Below, one piece after another: positions 35,301-47,413 of a stretch of 64,000 nt of DNA (within the stretch, counting starts at the first letter, position 1; each line of letters opens with the position of its first letter). This DNA is from Krasilnikovozyma curviuscula (taxonomy: Eukaryota > Basidiomycota > Tremellomycetes > Cystofilobasidiales > Mrakiaceae), in contig MVAQ01000024.1 in NCBI GenBank assembly GCA_014825775.1, positions 1-64,000 on the forward strand, read 5' to 3'. A model generated the notes under the pieces. That model ran no database searches, was not told the DNA's origin, and saw only the letters and a program-made list of their open reading frames with translations. A program made the position numbers and the translations under genes.

Positions 35301-38300
35301 TATGAAGGAGCCATCAGAAGAGTGAATAGTTACTCACCTCTTGGTACGGTGGGCAGGCAGGTGGGGCGTCAAGCCAGTAAAGATTTGTAAGAAAGCGCGA
35401 CATTCTGCAGAAAGAAACAAGCATCAGACCTATAGTTAAGTGCAGAGTTGGAACCACTCACTGGACCAAAGTTGGATATGAGACTGGGTTTCGTCTTTGA
35501 AGCGAGAAATCATGACAGGAACGATTCCCTCGATCGTCTACAGTTTCACAGCATCAAACGTCAGTTCGACTCAAGTAGGACACACCAGAGCAGAAGACTT
35601 ACTTTCTCGACAACCTTGAAACTATAGGCATCATCTTTTTGTAAAGCGTTGGCTCCCACAGAGATGAAAATTGGCATGACGTTCTGAAGAACAAGGTCAG
35701 GTGCTACCCGAGCAAGGTTAGAGACCAAGAGCAAAGCCTGGTGGAATGTTTGAGGATTTTGAGAGCCTGGAGGTACAGAAGAAATTTTCGTGTCAAAACA
35801 CGAAGTAGAGAAGTGACGTTAGACTACTTACTTCTAATAACCTTCATCACCACGTCGACGTCAACTTGTCCACCTTCAATGACATTCATCTTCTCAGACA
35901 CAGCACAGGCAGCAGCCAACACCAGCTGCTCCGCATAGTCGACATTAATGTCGAACTTCGAGCGACAGTCTAAAATGATAGCCAGAGTTTCGAGGAAGAC
36001 TGTCAAGAGCTCGGAGCTGCCCTCGATCTTCTCCTGAGATTTCGCCTCGAAGAGGGCGACGATAGCTTGGATGGAAGAGTACATGGCAGAAAATGCCTCG
36101 CTAGGATAGCGAAACGATCCATCAGTCATCGATGAGTGTCAGATTTCAAACTAATATAGTGATGTACGCACTCTGAATCTTGCTTAGATCGCTTCGCAGC
36201 ACGGGCGGGTTCGACAGAACCTGGTCTGACTTGAATAAGAACAGAAGCCAAAGTGAGAGACGAGATGTTCAGGCCTCTAAGACAAGACTTAATATCCTGT
36301 GTATCGATCTATGAAGACCAGTAAGCGAAATGGAACGTAAAGATCCCGATGAGAAAACGAGCACACTTACTGTTCTGGGACTGGCCACTAAAGCGACGAG
36401 AGCCATAACGATAGTAACCTGCTTATTCGCAGGAAGCGACGCATACAGGTATTTTCTGAGCTGGGTAAGCGCAGCCAGTCTGACACTCTTCTCATAGGCA
36501 TTGCTCCCCGTCTTGGACACAAGCGCGACGAACGTCTCCCAAAAGCCCTGCGGTTCCTGGAGAAGGACGACGCACGTCTTGTCGAATGCTGGGAGGAGGA
36601 GCTCACTTAGCTCAGTGTTGCCTTCTGTTGCGGTACTGATGGTCTTGAGGAGTGGGTGGAGAACTTCAACTCTACTCCTGTCGCGAATCGATTGGAGGGA
36701 TCGGAGGATTTTGACTTGGGAGATCTCAGACGGAGAAGCGACGACGTGGGAGAAGAGGTAACAGAGTACTTTGCGTTTAAAGCTAGATGCATTGAATAAA
36801 TGGTCAGTAATGAACTCGAAATTGTCGATATTTGAGGAGAATTGAAGACTCACGAAGTATCTGATTTGCTTTCACCTTTGACGACAGCAAGGGCAGTTTG
36901 GTTGACACTCTTCAGATGACTGGAATCAACCAGAAGACTTGGAGAATGTGACAAGACAACGTCGAGGTACTTGAACAAGTCTACTGACTCGAGAACTTGA
37001 ATATGTTCTGATGCATTCAGACAGATCATTTATCAGTTTCCGCACCATCCTTAAACTAGAATTCACAGATCTACTCACCAGAGGAAGAACCGTAGATGTT
37101 GTCCAGTGCGTAAATGTCAGCGTCCTTGGAAGCCTCTGAGACGTCTCTGACGGCTCTCAAGCAAGCCAACGCAGCGCTTCTTACAACCTTCTCACTGGCC
37201 GAAATAGCGACCAAGATGACAGGGACGATCGTCTGGAAGTCCATCTTTCCGCCTTTGTAAGAATTTATGAAGGCCTCAGCATGTCGGAGAGCTGATAATT
37301 GCAGTTCCTGAGAGAAGTTGTGGTTGATGGCGATAGAGAGGAGGAAGATGAGCGAGTTCTCTCTGAGGGTAATGAACAGATGTTTAAGGAGTGTAGTAGA
37401 TGTTTCGACAGGTGTGAGGAAGGATGTGGCAAGTTCGTACGTCTTGTAGCCGACATCCATCTTCTCGTTGAGGTCGGCGGTGAACGAAGTGTCGGAGACT
37501 GAGTGGCCAAGCCAGTAAGGGGAGAGCTGGCTGGCAAATTGAGCTTGGAATGTGGGTAAGGGTTCTGGCTCCGGAACAGCTGGTTCTGTCATTGATGCTC
37601 CAGTAGTCTCAACTTCCATAGCTTCGGCCATCGCGTCAGTGTGGAAAATTTCGTTGGCGGCATCTGGCGCTTGAGCTGCTGGTGGACCAGAGATAGTTTC
37701 GATGGCTTTATCAATTATTTTTTTTCCGTTGAGGGTTGGTGTCGACGCTGAGGCGATGGTGAGGGAAGCGGTGATGGTGTCCTTGGCTTCTGAAGTCAAC
37801 TCAGCACGTTGCAACAAAGTGATCAGGACAATTAGGTTTCCGGCCTGTGAAGAGGAGGGGATTATGTCAAACTCTAGCTTTTTTTATCGTGAAATAGGGC
37901 TACTCACAAGACAGTCAGTATGCACCGAGACAAATGGAGTCTTTTGCGCAATGTGTTCGATAGATTCGATGATAGCAGGCAAAATGACGGCGATCTTCAA
38001 ATCATCGATTCTCTTTTGCTCCTCTATATATCCGACAAGGATTCCAGTATGGAAGGCGATCAAGGTACTGTCCAGCTTGATAGCTTCGTCCTTCACTGAG
38101 CTCGGTAAGATGTCGCAAACGAACCTCAGCAGGTCGAGCGACGAGTCCTTCTTGAGCGCCTGAACCAAGTGGTGTCTTGACAGTGGAATGTGTGCTTGTC
38201 TGACAGGTAAAAGGTATGAGTGCAGGGTGTGTGGTTGGATAAAGAGGACGGTGAGGATTCTGGTGAACTGGGGAGTTTGGTGGTAGGGTAAGAAGGTTGA

Positions 38301-38810
38301 CAACAGCATTTCGACATTCAGATCATTGACTCTGTTAAGAATGAATTAGAGAAACGGTGTTCAAGTCATTACAGCTAGAAGCAAAACAGAATTGCCGAAA
38401 CACCTGGTAAATTTATCTCTAACTCACCTGAATCTTCGAATCAGCCATTCCAAAGTTTTACCATACGCCTTCGTAGGAATGAATCTGCCTAATCTCCTCA
38501 ACAACACATCCAGCTTGTCGTCAATCGCCTTGTTTTCGTCCTTTGTGAGCAACATCCTGTCAGTCTTGATGGATGCCTCGCCAAAGAATTCTTCCTCAAA
38601 CTCCTCCAAGCCCGCTTTATCAACTGAAAGTAGTTCTAAGAAACCATTGGTACCCAAAGCGTGAATTGTGGGTAAGTCATGAGAGGCGGCTTCCGTTGGA
38701 GTGAAGAGGTACGACGGTCTGGTGGCTGCGACGCTCTTTGAGGCCAGCCGTTTAGCATCGAGTGACGTCGCAGTCAGCTTTGAAAGCTGAGCTGCCAGAG
38801 AAAGAGACAT
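32365..38810 (-). CDS. UTP10: U3 snoRNP/90S pre-ribosome component UTP10 (HEATR1)
   Basis: A very large HEAT-repeat protein of the t-UTP/UtpA subcomplex, needed for rRNA transcription and 18S processing in the nucleolus. The start MSLSLAAQLSKLTATSLDA matches the family N-terminus, followed by SYLFTPTEAASHDLPTIHAL, FLELLSVDKAGLEEFEEEFF and the signature KTLEWLIRRFR. Next is VNDLNVEMLLSTFLPYH. Then helical HEAT repeats continue across roughly 6.4 kb and about 15-20 short introns. The C-terminal BP28-like segment contains FLKYSPPVS or its spliced equivalent and FVAECIEDEDAEVESAARDL, ending in LSQYLGGE. The total is close to the usual 1,700-2,000 residues. An upstream in-frame ATG at 38927 would add 39 residues. 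I did not verify every internal intron. Confidence 0.93.
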
Positions 38811-39001
38811 CCTCCGGGATCCTGGAAATGTAGCTTGATTCTGTTCGGAATGTTGTGGATAGAGAATTCTTGCAGCGTGGCGACTCAACTCAAACGTCAA
38901 ATTTCTGCTATAGTAGTGTGGCGACAATCGAAGGGGTAGAATTGGAGAGATCGCAAAGTAAGTTACAAATTAAAATGATATAATTTTTCCTCTTATCGAT
39001 T

Positions 39002-42000
39002 CTAATCTTCAGGATTCACTCTCCTATTTTCCCGCTTGTGGCCTTTTTCCGGCCAGACTTCGATTAGGCCGTTCGTCACATCGAGCAACCTTCCTCCGCG
39101 CATTACATACTGCATAGATCTCGTATCATGAGACCACTTTTCCAGAGAATCAATATCAGGTGGATAGATGACAAGATCGGCAAGTTTCCCAGATGTGATG
39201 GTTCCAAGAGAGTCATCTAGACCAAGAGAGATAGCGCCGTTGATAGTACCAGAGCGGAAAATGCTGTACAAGCTCATACCACCAAAGGAATGGAATTGCA
39301 TTTCAGAATGGAAGAGGTAACCGATAGGTTGCTCTCCGTGCGCTCCGATGTTAATGCGCACACCGCGCTTGTGCAGTTCATTTGTTGACATGCTGAGCGA
39401 GGGAAAGGGTTTGTTAGCCACTTTAGACAGGTGAGAGATTACAAAAATACCATCCAAGACTCACGAGGAGTTAAAAACTTGGTAAGAATTGAGTGGAGCC
39501 TGAGTCACCTCGGAAAGGTCTTCTAGTAGGTTATGTCTAAACAACAAAAACCGTCCAATGGTGTCAGTGACTATAGTGAGCGTCTGGAACCACGTAGTTC
39601 TTGAACGTCTGTAGGTCTTAATTGATTTACCTGAGGTAATTTCTAAGTCTAACATGAAAGTTGACCAAAAAGAGTTGTAAGTTTCTTGTCAATGACAGGA
39701 GCGAAAGGACCACTCACTTCTGGTTCTCCTGGAAGGCATCCGTCTGCCAAACCCATTGTTTAGCAAAAAGACCACCATAGTTCAAGACGGCCAACATGGT
39801 GTAAGAGGTTTCGGTTGCAGCAAAGAGCGACAGCGCGTCATCGTATAGCGTTGGGATCGGGATGGGGTGTTCGATAGTGCTGTATCCATCTAATAGGTAA
39901 GTAATGCACCAATCTTCGAAGATTTTTGAAGAAAAAATATAAGAGGAATTGCCGGCGATTCTCCCGGGAATGTTGTTGAAAGCAACTTACCGTAGTTCAT
40001 TCCTCCTTCAGGCATGACTGAAAGCGGGAGATCAGGGCTCAACTGGTCAGCTGCGAAGCTGTAGTTCAGGAATCAAAATGAAGTTTCTCACCGATCATAC
40101 CCATTTTTTGGGCTTCCTGAAGCAAGCGCTGTCGACCAGATCGAGGGGAGATCTGGTAGTTTTTTACCGAGAACGACGCGTCTCCTCCTTCCACCTTGAC
40201 TCTCAACAAAGCCTGACGTGCATCTTGTCTTGAGTGAATTTCAGTATAAACGTTGGATTGAGTTGAGCCGTAAAGGACATCACTTGATTCGAAAAAGTTA
40301 AGCAGAATGTTAACGACCCGAATGAGATATGAGACGTAATGCGCAGACCTACCCCGTGTGACTACAATCAATACAAAGAGCAAACTCCAAAAGTATCAGA
40401 ATTGTTGTTTGTTCCATTCTTGTGGAACACACTCACTATACTCGTGGACCGAGTATGGATCCTTTCTCAATGAGATTCCGTTCGAGATAGCCATTTGCGT
40501 TTTTCGATGATGGATTATGAATAGTAGTGATACCAAAGGCGAGAAACTGTTGGTGTCAAGGAAAGGTAATAATCAGAGCTGAAGCAGGCCAACAGAAGTA
40601 GAAATTCTCTAACTGTTTCCATCTCCCAAGACTTGGAAGGATACAAACTGAGGAAGCCACCCCAGTGTCCGTGAACATCGACTACGATATAAAAAGGGTC
40701 AGAAGAAAACTCAATTCCCAACATTGCATCCGATGATTCAACCTACTGAATCCAGGCGACACGATGCCTCCTTTGACATTGTGCACGTCCATGTTATTCG
40801 TTACAGAAACCTCAGACCCTTCTCCCACTTCAAGAATTACTCCATTCTTGATAATGATGGTACCATTGAAAATCGGAGTGTCATTTTGAGCATCTTCCAT
40901 GGTGAAAACAGTCGCGTTGGTGATGGCCAATGTCTTGCCAATCGCCCTTTGACGAGCGACGTCGGTGGTGAAGAAGGTGAAGATCTCTTGGTAGTCAATC
41001 GTCGAGGCAATACACTGAGATGGTACGTCTGATGCGGGACAATTCGATACAGAGGCGACAATAGAGTGGTGTAAGTGTGGCCCTAATGGATGAACGATGC
41101 CGGCAGGAAAGTGGTCAGTCACAGTCTAGTAGTAACCAGGAATGGAATCGCTGGCTTTGTTTACGACGTTAAAAGAAATTACCCAACAGCCAGAAGATAT
41201 GCTCTCCATCACCACTGAAGATAATGTCATGTCCACCGTCGAGGGATAGCCTCTTTAGCCCTTTCATACCGTAGCTTGGTTTACTCCAGACCCAATCTGA
41301 AGACTTCGCCGCCGGAGCTAACCAGATATGCTGATAATCTCTGAAAGCTATCAGATCACCAGTTGGAGAAAGAGACATCTCGACTGCAGTTTCAGATTGC
41401 TGAACAGCTTGGGGGCCCGAAGCCGAACAATCATGGCAAGTTGGGATCTTGTAAGCAATGATAGGAACAATCTCGTTGACCATCAGGATCTTGAAAGGTT
41501 CAATTCGGAGCTCAAGTTCACCCTTCTGGTAGCTCCATTGTAGTTTAAAGTCTTGAGTTTGCTTCGAGTCCAACAACGTGAGGTTCTGAACGAGTGGGCG
41601 GGCACCCAGAGTGATGTCTCCGATCCAAATTCCTGCACCATTCGTAGCCATCACTTCGCCGAACATATAGTCCTCCCCTGTCCTGACCAATGCAATCTTC
41701 CTCTTTCGGTGTTTTCCAAGCGGAGGTGAGATGACTGGGGTCACGTATCGACCGAAAGGCACTCCGTCGACGACACGAACTTGACCATCGAAAAGGGATG
41801 CGATCTCCAGAGAAGTCAAGTTGGTATCCGACCATCTGGCATGTAAGACGAGTCGCTCAGAGGGTGTGTGAGAGATGATGAACGGCGAGTAGTAGTTCGA
41901 CTCAGGATGGAGTTTAGGGATTGCAATGGGTGCTGGTGGTGAAGGTGCGTGTTTACCAGTGACAACCTTCTGAACGTATGTATCACCAGCAGCCTCAAAT

Positions 42001-43787
42001 GCCACCCATTGACCATCAAAGCTACTTCTTAGACCTCTGAGTGCGTAGTTACGACCTTGATCCTGAAGCTCCACTTTGGAGATGTTGGTCTTGGAGTAGC
42101 AAGTGCCAGCGATTTGTTTGGAGATGGTTACCACGAATGGGAGTTCCCAAGGTGTTCCTGCTGAGATACGCTCGCCATCGTAGTTGAACTTCAGGGGAAC
42201 CGACATGATTTTGCCTTCGGACCAGATAATTATCGAAGAGTCGTCCGCCGCGAAACCAAACGAAGGATAGGCACCTGAGAGCAAATCAAAATCAAAAGGG
42301 CATAGTTACATAAGAAAACGGAAGAAAGGAGTTGCCAAGACGTATTTGGAAAAAAAGCTCACCCATCGGCGCATGAATAGTACTGAGATCCCAAGTAAGA
42401 CCGTCCCAAGCGTAGTGTAAAGTACCAGATCGCATATCCCTGAGCGAGTCAAAACTTGTCAGTGTGATTCGAGAAAGGAGAACGAGTGTCCATACTCTCA
42501 TCTCAGGTTACACTGAGAGCTTACCTCAAAGCCAAAATGCCCTTATCGCCCATCCTCCTTACGAAGGCCATCGTCTTTCCGTCATGAGACAGGCGAGGAA
42601 CGTTCGCTCCGCCTGGGTTCGCGTTGACGAGCCGCGTGGAGCTGGACGTAGTTGTATTGTATAAAAAGATCGAGTTGATTCCTTTATGCACGTCTGTTCC
42701 ATCCAATTGAGAATCATGAAAAAGAGCATTCGTCGACAAATTCGCTGTACGCGTGACCGATGCAAAGAAATACGACTAACCTTTGCTCCATTCAAAGACG
42801 CCGTCTTTATCCTGTGTGTTCCTCGTGTAAACGATGCCGTCGCCAGCGTGCCCGGCAAACCTACCCTGCTCCGCGCCGACTTGAACTGTGAAGTACTTCT
42901 CGACGGGCCAGCCCTTAGGGAGCGTCCTCCCCACGGCGCGATACCCACTGTGCGGTGGTAGCGGAGTCGCCAGTGGGTCCGTTTGGTAGGGCACGATCCA
43001 GGTCTCTCCTGCCCCGTTCGGTCTGCCGGTGAGGTACCACTTGGTCGCAATGATCTGCGGCTGCGTCGGGTGGAACGAAGGCGCCGTGTAGAACCGCAGA
43101 GTCGAGTTGGTGTGCTGCTTGATTGAGGATGGACGCTCATCAGATAGGGTGAGTGGAAATGAGTCACAAGAGCTAGGTTGGGTCATTACAATGTTAGCTT
43201 TTAAAAGATACAATAAGAACGAAAGATAGAACAACGCGGGTGTGGTTGAGGACGTGAAACGACAGGAGGAGAGAAGGGGTTACTGACACGTATTTCATAG
43301 TGTAGATGTTATCGACGCCAAACCCCTGATCCGAGATGAAGACAATCTCATCGCCCGACGGCGAGAAGGACGCATCTTTGTCGTACGGAATCCCACCGAG
43401 AATCCGTCGAGCATGAACTCTCTCCTTTCCACCACTGATAGGCATACAATAGAGGTCACCGAGCATGTCAAAAACAATTTCCATTTTGGTCGGGTGAGCT
43501 GCAATCCTGAGCCAAGTGCCCTCAGTGACATTTTTCACGAGTGTCTTCGTATATGGGTGGTCAATTGAGATGTCCCATGGCTCGATGGGATCCCTGAGAG
43601 GGTAGGCTGTGTCTGGGTAAGGGTCGAAAATGGTCGCATTGGGAGCTTTTGCTTCCCTCTTTATGAAGAAGAGTTGGCGCAGACCGGTTGTGGTGGTAGT
43701 CAAGATGGAATCATCCGAAAGGACAGTGACTAGACCAAGTGCAGCAAGGGAGTAGAGCAACACCGAATGAATTGAGTGAGAAGACAT
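39002..43787 (-). CDS. TolB-like beta-propeller fused to metal-dependent amidohydrolase
   Basis: The start at 43787 (MSSHSIHSVLLYSLAALGLV) gives an N-terminal signal or anchor helix. The first two thirds are PD40/TolB-type blades: LRIAAHPTKMEIVFDMLGDL, DASFSPSGDEIVFISDQGFG, RLSHDGKTMAFVRRMGDKG, FGFAADDSSIIIWSEGKI and SLSPTGDLIAFRDYQHIWLA. The last third is an imidazolonepropionase-like amidohydrolase: TLAITNATVFTMEDAQ, GGIVSPGF, then the metal-binding DVHGHWGG, GPRVYSTGHVLYG, MPEGGMNYDGYSTIEHPIPI and the late GLDDSLGTITSGKLADLVIY. The protein would be about 1,200 residues. The architecture is that of bacterial exported amidohydrolases. The likely role is extracellular or vacuolar hydrolysis of an amide or cyclic amide; the substrate is unknown. 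It shares a divergent promoter with the second amidohydrolase. Confidence 0.87.
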
Positions 43788-44292
43788 CCATTTTTGAGAG
43801 CCAAGATGTTGCTCAAGCGTGCCTTTGGCTGAAGTAGGAACACCGGAGGGTAAGGCAGTAAAACGCAACGTTCAGTTGACTTGAGCTCAGAAGAAAGTTT
43901 GCCAGAGTAAAGAACATTACCTAGGGGTTTGCCCATTGCCTTGCCTCACCTGTACGGATGTCCTTTGTGGCTGATTGATAATGAGGGCCAGAATTCAAGG
44001 TGGGGCGATAGGGAAAGAGAGCGCAGAGCGTGTTGTCCTGCAGGAGCGGAACTTGTCCTATAACGGGGAAAAGTAGAAGTGATAGACTTTTCGATTCTCT
44101 TTTAGACCCGAAGAGAGTTGAAGAGAGCCATTTCAACGACGGATGGGAAGGGGCAACGAGGACAGCTTCCAATCGCCACCACCAGGACCTGGAATCGGGC
44201 CTGTTCCACATCCGAGAAGGGGAAGGGAGAGAAGTTCCGTTAGATTGGACGGACAGGTTTCTGCCCAACAACGACTCACTACACCCCAGAAA
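43788..44292. promoter_or_regulatory. Divergent promoter between the two amidohydrolase genes
   Basis: About 500 bases separate the two outward-facing starts. A short open frame at 43921-44271 on the minus strand has no family support. Part of the region (from 44143) is open in frame with the plus-strand amidohydrolase and could encode an N-terminal extension. No operator is recognised. Confidence 0.4.
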
Positions 44293-46810
44293 ATGCAGTT
44301 CACCTCTGTGCCCCCTTCCACTGGTCCCAAGCCCCTCCTTCTTGCCTCGTCACTCGAGCGGTTGACAGTGTCTGCTACTTCTTCGACCTCGGTGAAAGCA
44401 GCGTTCGTACCCCGTACGCCATCGGCGTTCTACCCACCAGATCCTAAGCTGGACATTACAACACGACCCTGGGTACGACCGGAACAGATCCCAACGGTCC
44501 TCATCAGTAAGCAAGCTTCCATTGTCTCCGCGTGTGAGTTTACTTCCCTAAACAAGTAGCTGACCTGAAGGAGCCACACAGATGCTAGTGTAGTCGATAC
44601 CAGAAACCTCACTGTGAGGAAGGGGCAAACCCTTCACCTCGCGCAGGGGAAAATCATCAGCATCACACCAACTAGCGAGGACGACGTTCGAAACGACTTC
44701 TTCTCCCCGGCGGGAGTCAAGGCTCGAAAGATTGACTGTGCTGGATTCTGGGTCTGTCCAGGTAAGACTTAAGAGGATGTTTTAGTCTTTGGGGTTGATC
44801 ATACTTGTTTCTAATTCCATTTTTTTCGTCTTCGTTGACAGGCCTCATTGGTACGCAGCCAGTTCACAGGTCTTCGTCCTGATTTTCTCTAACTCCCCTC
44901 TCTTGTTTCTCTTAGATTGTCATGTTCACTTAATGACAGTACACGGCAAGCTACTACCTTCTGCAGCTACAACCTCTTTCAGAGTATTTAGTTTCTGACC
45001 TCCTACTCGACTCTGCAGGTGGTGCCACCCTCCATGCAGCCAAGGCTTTCCCACATGAGGAGTCTCTCTTCAGATCCATGGGCGTGATGAGAGGTACGAT
45101 GGGCCTTCTTCAAATTGCCTCATCATTCCCAGTTGGTCGTCGAGCTGAAGAATATTTTCATCTTCCTCGTTCACCCAGGCATTCTCGCCAACGGCTTTAC
45201 GACAGTCAGAGACGTCGGTGGAGCGGGACTAGCGCATGCGAAAGCTTCTGAAGAGTGGCTGGTTCCCGGACCTAGAGTGTTCCAGGGTGGAAGAATGTTG
45301 AGTCAGGTAAGCGCCGACAAACTTCCCAATCTCTGTCTGCGCTGCGCCTCTAACAACCTTCGGCTGACTTCATATACTGAATAATCAAGACGGGTGGCCA
45401 TGGAGATACGAGTCCCGTATGGCTCTCCAACGGCGGTTCGTCTCACGTTTCACACTTCTGTCTGATAAAACCACAACGACAGCTGACTTTACGTCAAATC
45501 ACAGGCTGTTGCAGCGACGGAATCAGCGAAGGTAACCTTGGAAGGACAGTCGATGGTGTCACTGAATGCCTAAAGGCCACCAGGGAGCTGATGCGACAAG
45601 GTGTACAGTATTCTTTCTTCTTCGTTTTCGCCAGCCGCATCGCGTGCCCAGATCACTGACAAGCGGCCATTTCTTAACTGCGTATAGGCTAACCACGTCA
45701 AAGGTAAAACCAAAAATTCAGCTGCAGTATCGTTCGGCCGTTCTAGCTGCTAATCCCATCAAAAATATATTTCTTCATCTCAAACAGTCTGTGCAGGAGG
45801 GGGAATTGGATCGGGTACGTGCATTTCACTTTCACAAACTACTCTTACATATCTTCACCCCAATGTGACTGACAGAGAAAAAAAATCGTTCTTTTTGATA
45901 GAAACCGACAAGTTAGAGTCCCTTCAGTTCACTTACAACGAGCTAGTCGCCATCTGTGAGACGGTTGATCAGATGTCCAATGGCGAGAGCATCGTCACCG
46001 CCCACGTCTACACAAAGAAAGGAATTCTGTTCGCCATCAAGCACGTTAGCTCTCACCTTTCCCCCTAAGGTCATTGTTTGAACTTTTTTGTGTGTGTTTT
46101 TGTATAGCGCTGGTGTCAGGGGAATTGAACATGGCAACTTCATCGACCAGGAGACTGCTGCGTTGATGGTTCAGAAGAAAGTCTTCTTTACCCCGGCTCT
46201 GGCTCTCCACACCTTCGTCACGATGCCTCCATTCGACAAGTAGGTGTCCTCTTGCTCCCTTCTGGCTCTGCAACTTCATATTCGGGAAGCGGCTGCTGAT
46301 GAAACGCTTGGTCGCATCCAGGTTCGAAACCCCTGAGGGTTTGAGAAAGAATAAGCTCATTGGCGGTGCAGGACTGAAGGCAATTCAGTACGCCGAGGAA
46401 GAAGGTGTTGTGGTCTGTTATGGAACAGACACCACGGGTCCAACCCTCAGTGTTCAGACGTACGAAGTAAGCACCACGCTTCACGCGATCTACCTCCTTC
46501 GTCCTCTTGATCTCAAACGCTGATTTCTTCGAGTTTTCATAAGTTTGTCGTTCGAGCGTCCGTCCTCTCATCCCCAGTTGTGCTGCGTCAAGCAACACTC
46601 AATGGTGCCAAGCAAGTAAATCAAGAAGGTCTACTGGGAGAGATTGTTGTCGGAGCCTACGCCGACCTCATTTTCCTTGCCGCGAACCCGCTCGAGGACG
46701 TCACCATCTTAGATCGACCGAATGAGAACTTGCTCACCGTCATCAAGGACGGGAGAGTCGTCAAAAGTCAGCTGAAGAACGTTGCAGTAGAAGTTGCTTG
46801 CGATTGGTAG
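44293..46810 (+). CDS. Metal-dependent amidohydrolase (imidazolonepropionase/prolidase/ochratoxinase-like)
   Basis: The start MQFTSVPPSTGPKPLL at 44293 precedes the small beta domain (INASVVDTRNLTVRKGQ). The metal site is DCHVHL (H-x-H), reached through a 9-nt microexon. It is followed by ILANGFTTVRDVGGAG, VFQGGRMLSQTGGHGD and the probable carboxylated lysine in NHVKVCAGGGIGS. Histidines occur in IVTAHVYTKKG and RGIEHGNFIDQET, and the catalytic Asp in CYGTDTTGP. The end is LLGEIVVGAYADLIFLAANP, TVIKDGRVVKSQ and EVACDW. Relatives hydrolyse dipeptides, N-acyl amino acids and, in Aspergillus, the amide of a mycotoxin. No signal peptide is visible, so it is probably cytosolic, unlike its neighbour. 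Its place in the run of catabolic genes suggests a hydrolytic pathway. Confidence 0.91.
44842..44850 (+). other. 9-nt microexon at the metal-binding motif
   Basis: Nine bases (GCCTCATTG) lie between an 80-nt upstream intron ending GACAG and a 65-nt downstream intron starting GTACGC. They join CCA G and AT TGT to spell PGLIDC, the start of the H-x-H metal site. Skipping would keep frame but delete the conserved Gly-Leu-Ile. Confidence 0.78.
44946..45018 (+). other. Probable GC-AG intron
   Basis: To keep frame between HLMTVHG and GATLHAAKAFPHEE the upstream exon must end CACG before GCAAGC, a GC donor with the otherwise normal pattern. The intron is 73 nt and ends CTCTGCAG. GT donors nearby give the wrong frame or a poor 33-nt intron. 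Confidence 0.6.
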
Positions 46811-46935
46811 CTTCCTGTCCAGTTCGAGAAAGAATAGAGTTGTAGATGAATCTCAGTTAAAACAAAAACGTCGAAACGAACCGCAAGGTTACACACACCT
46901 TTCACAAGCTTAAGTATATTCTAATAGGTAGAGAG

Positions 46936-47003
<68 letters not shown>

Positions 47004-47413
47004 GAGAGTTGAAAGTTTGAAATAGTGAGAAACTCTGGTAAGAGACCCAATTAAATAGAGGTTCTCAATGCCAATGCGAACGAAGCACTGCTCCTGCATT
47101 CTGCAAAATAGCGCGGTCATTTGCAGATTTACTCTCTTTGTGTGTAAATTAGGACATTACTGGAGGAGACACCTTGAATTCTATTTTAGGGCTGGGTAGG
47201 GTAAGGGTATGGGGATGTCAACTTGATTCGAGCCGAAATTGCATGAACAGACCTTAATGCCAAAACACCAAGGGGACTGCGTTACTCCTGTATTCCTGTA
47301 TGAGGGATTCAACTTCTGGCAGCATTGTCGCTTATTATGGCTTTGGAAATTTACGATGGCAGCACATGAGTCCATATCAAAGTATCAGCAGTCTAGAGAG
47401 AGACTGAGAGCTA
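46811..47413. other. Convergent 3' region between amidohydrolase and reductase
   Basis: About 600 bases contain the GA microsatellite at 46931-47000. I see no gene or RNA. Confidence 0.45.
46931..47000 (+). repeat. (GA)n microsatellite
   Basis: About 70 bases of GA dinucleotide repeat with two GG interruptions in its first 20 bases. It lies downstream of two convergent genes, so it does not interrupt coding sequence. The length makes it a good candidate for length variation between strains. Confidence 0.97.

Noticed and set aside
43788..43936. Upstream start of the propeller-amidohydrolase at 43868 or 43936
   Set aside because: The 43868 start is a TTG, and the exon at 43936 cannot be joined without meeting a stop; 43787 begins a good hydrophobic leader.
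43921..44271. Separate minus-strand gene between the two amidohydrolases
   Set aside because: Arg/Ser/Leu-rich shadow frame without a recognisable domain.
46319..46332. GGTTCGAAACC as a tRNA T-arm
   Set aside because: It is coding sequence of the amidohydrolase (FETPEG) and has no matching stems around it.
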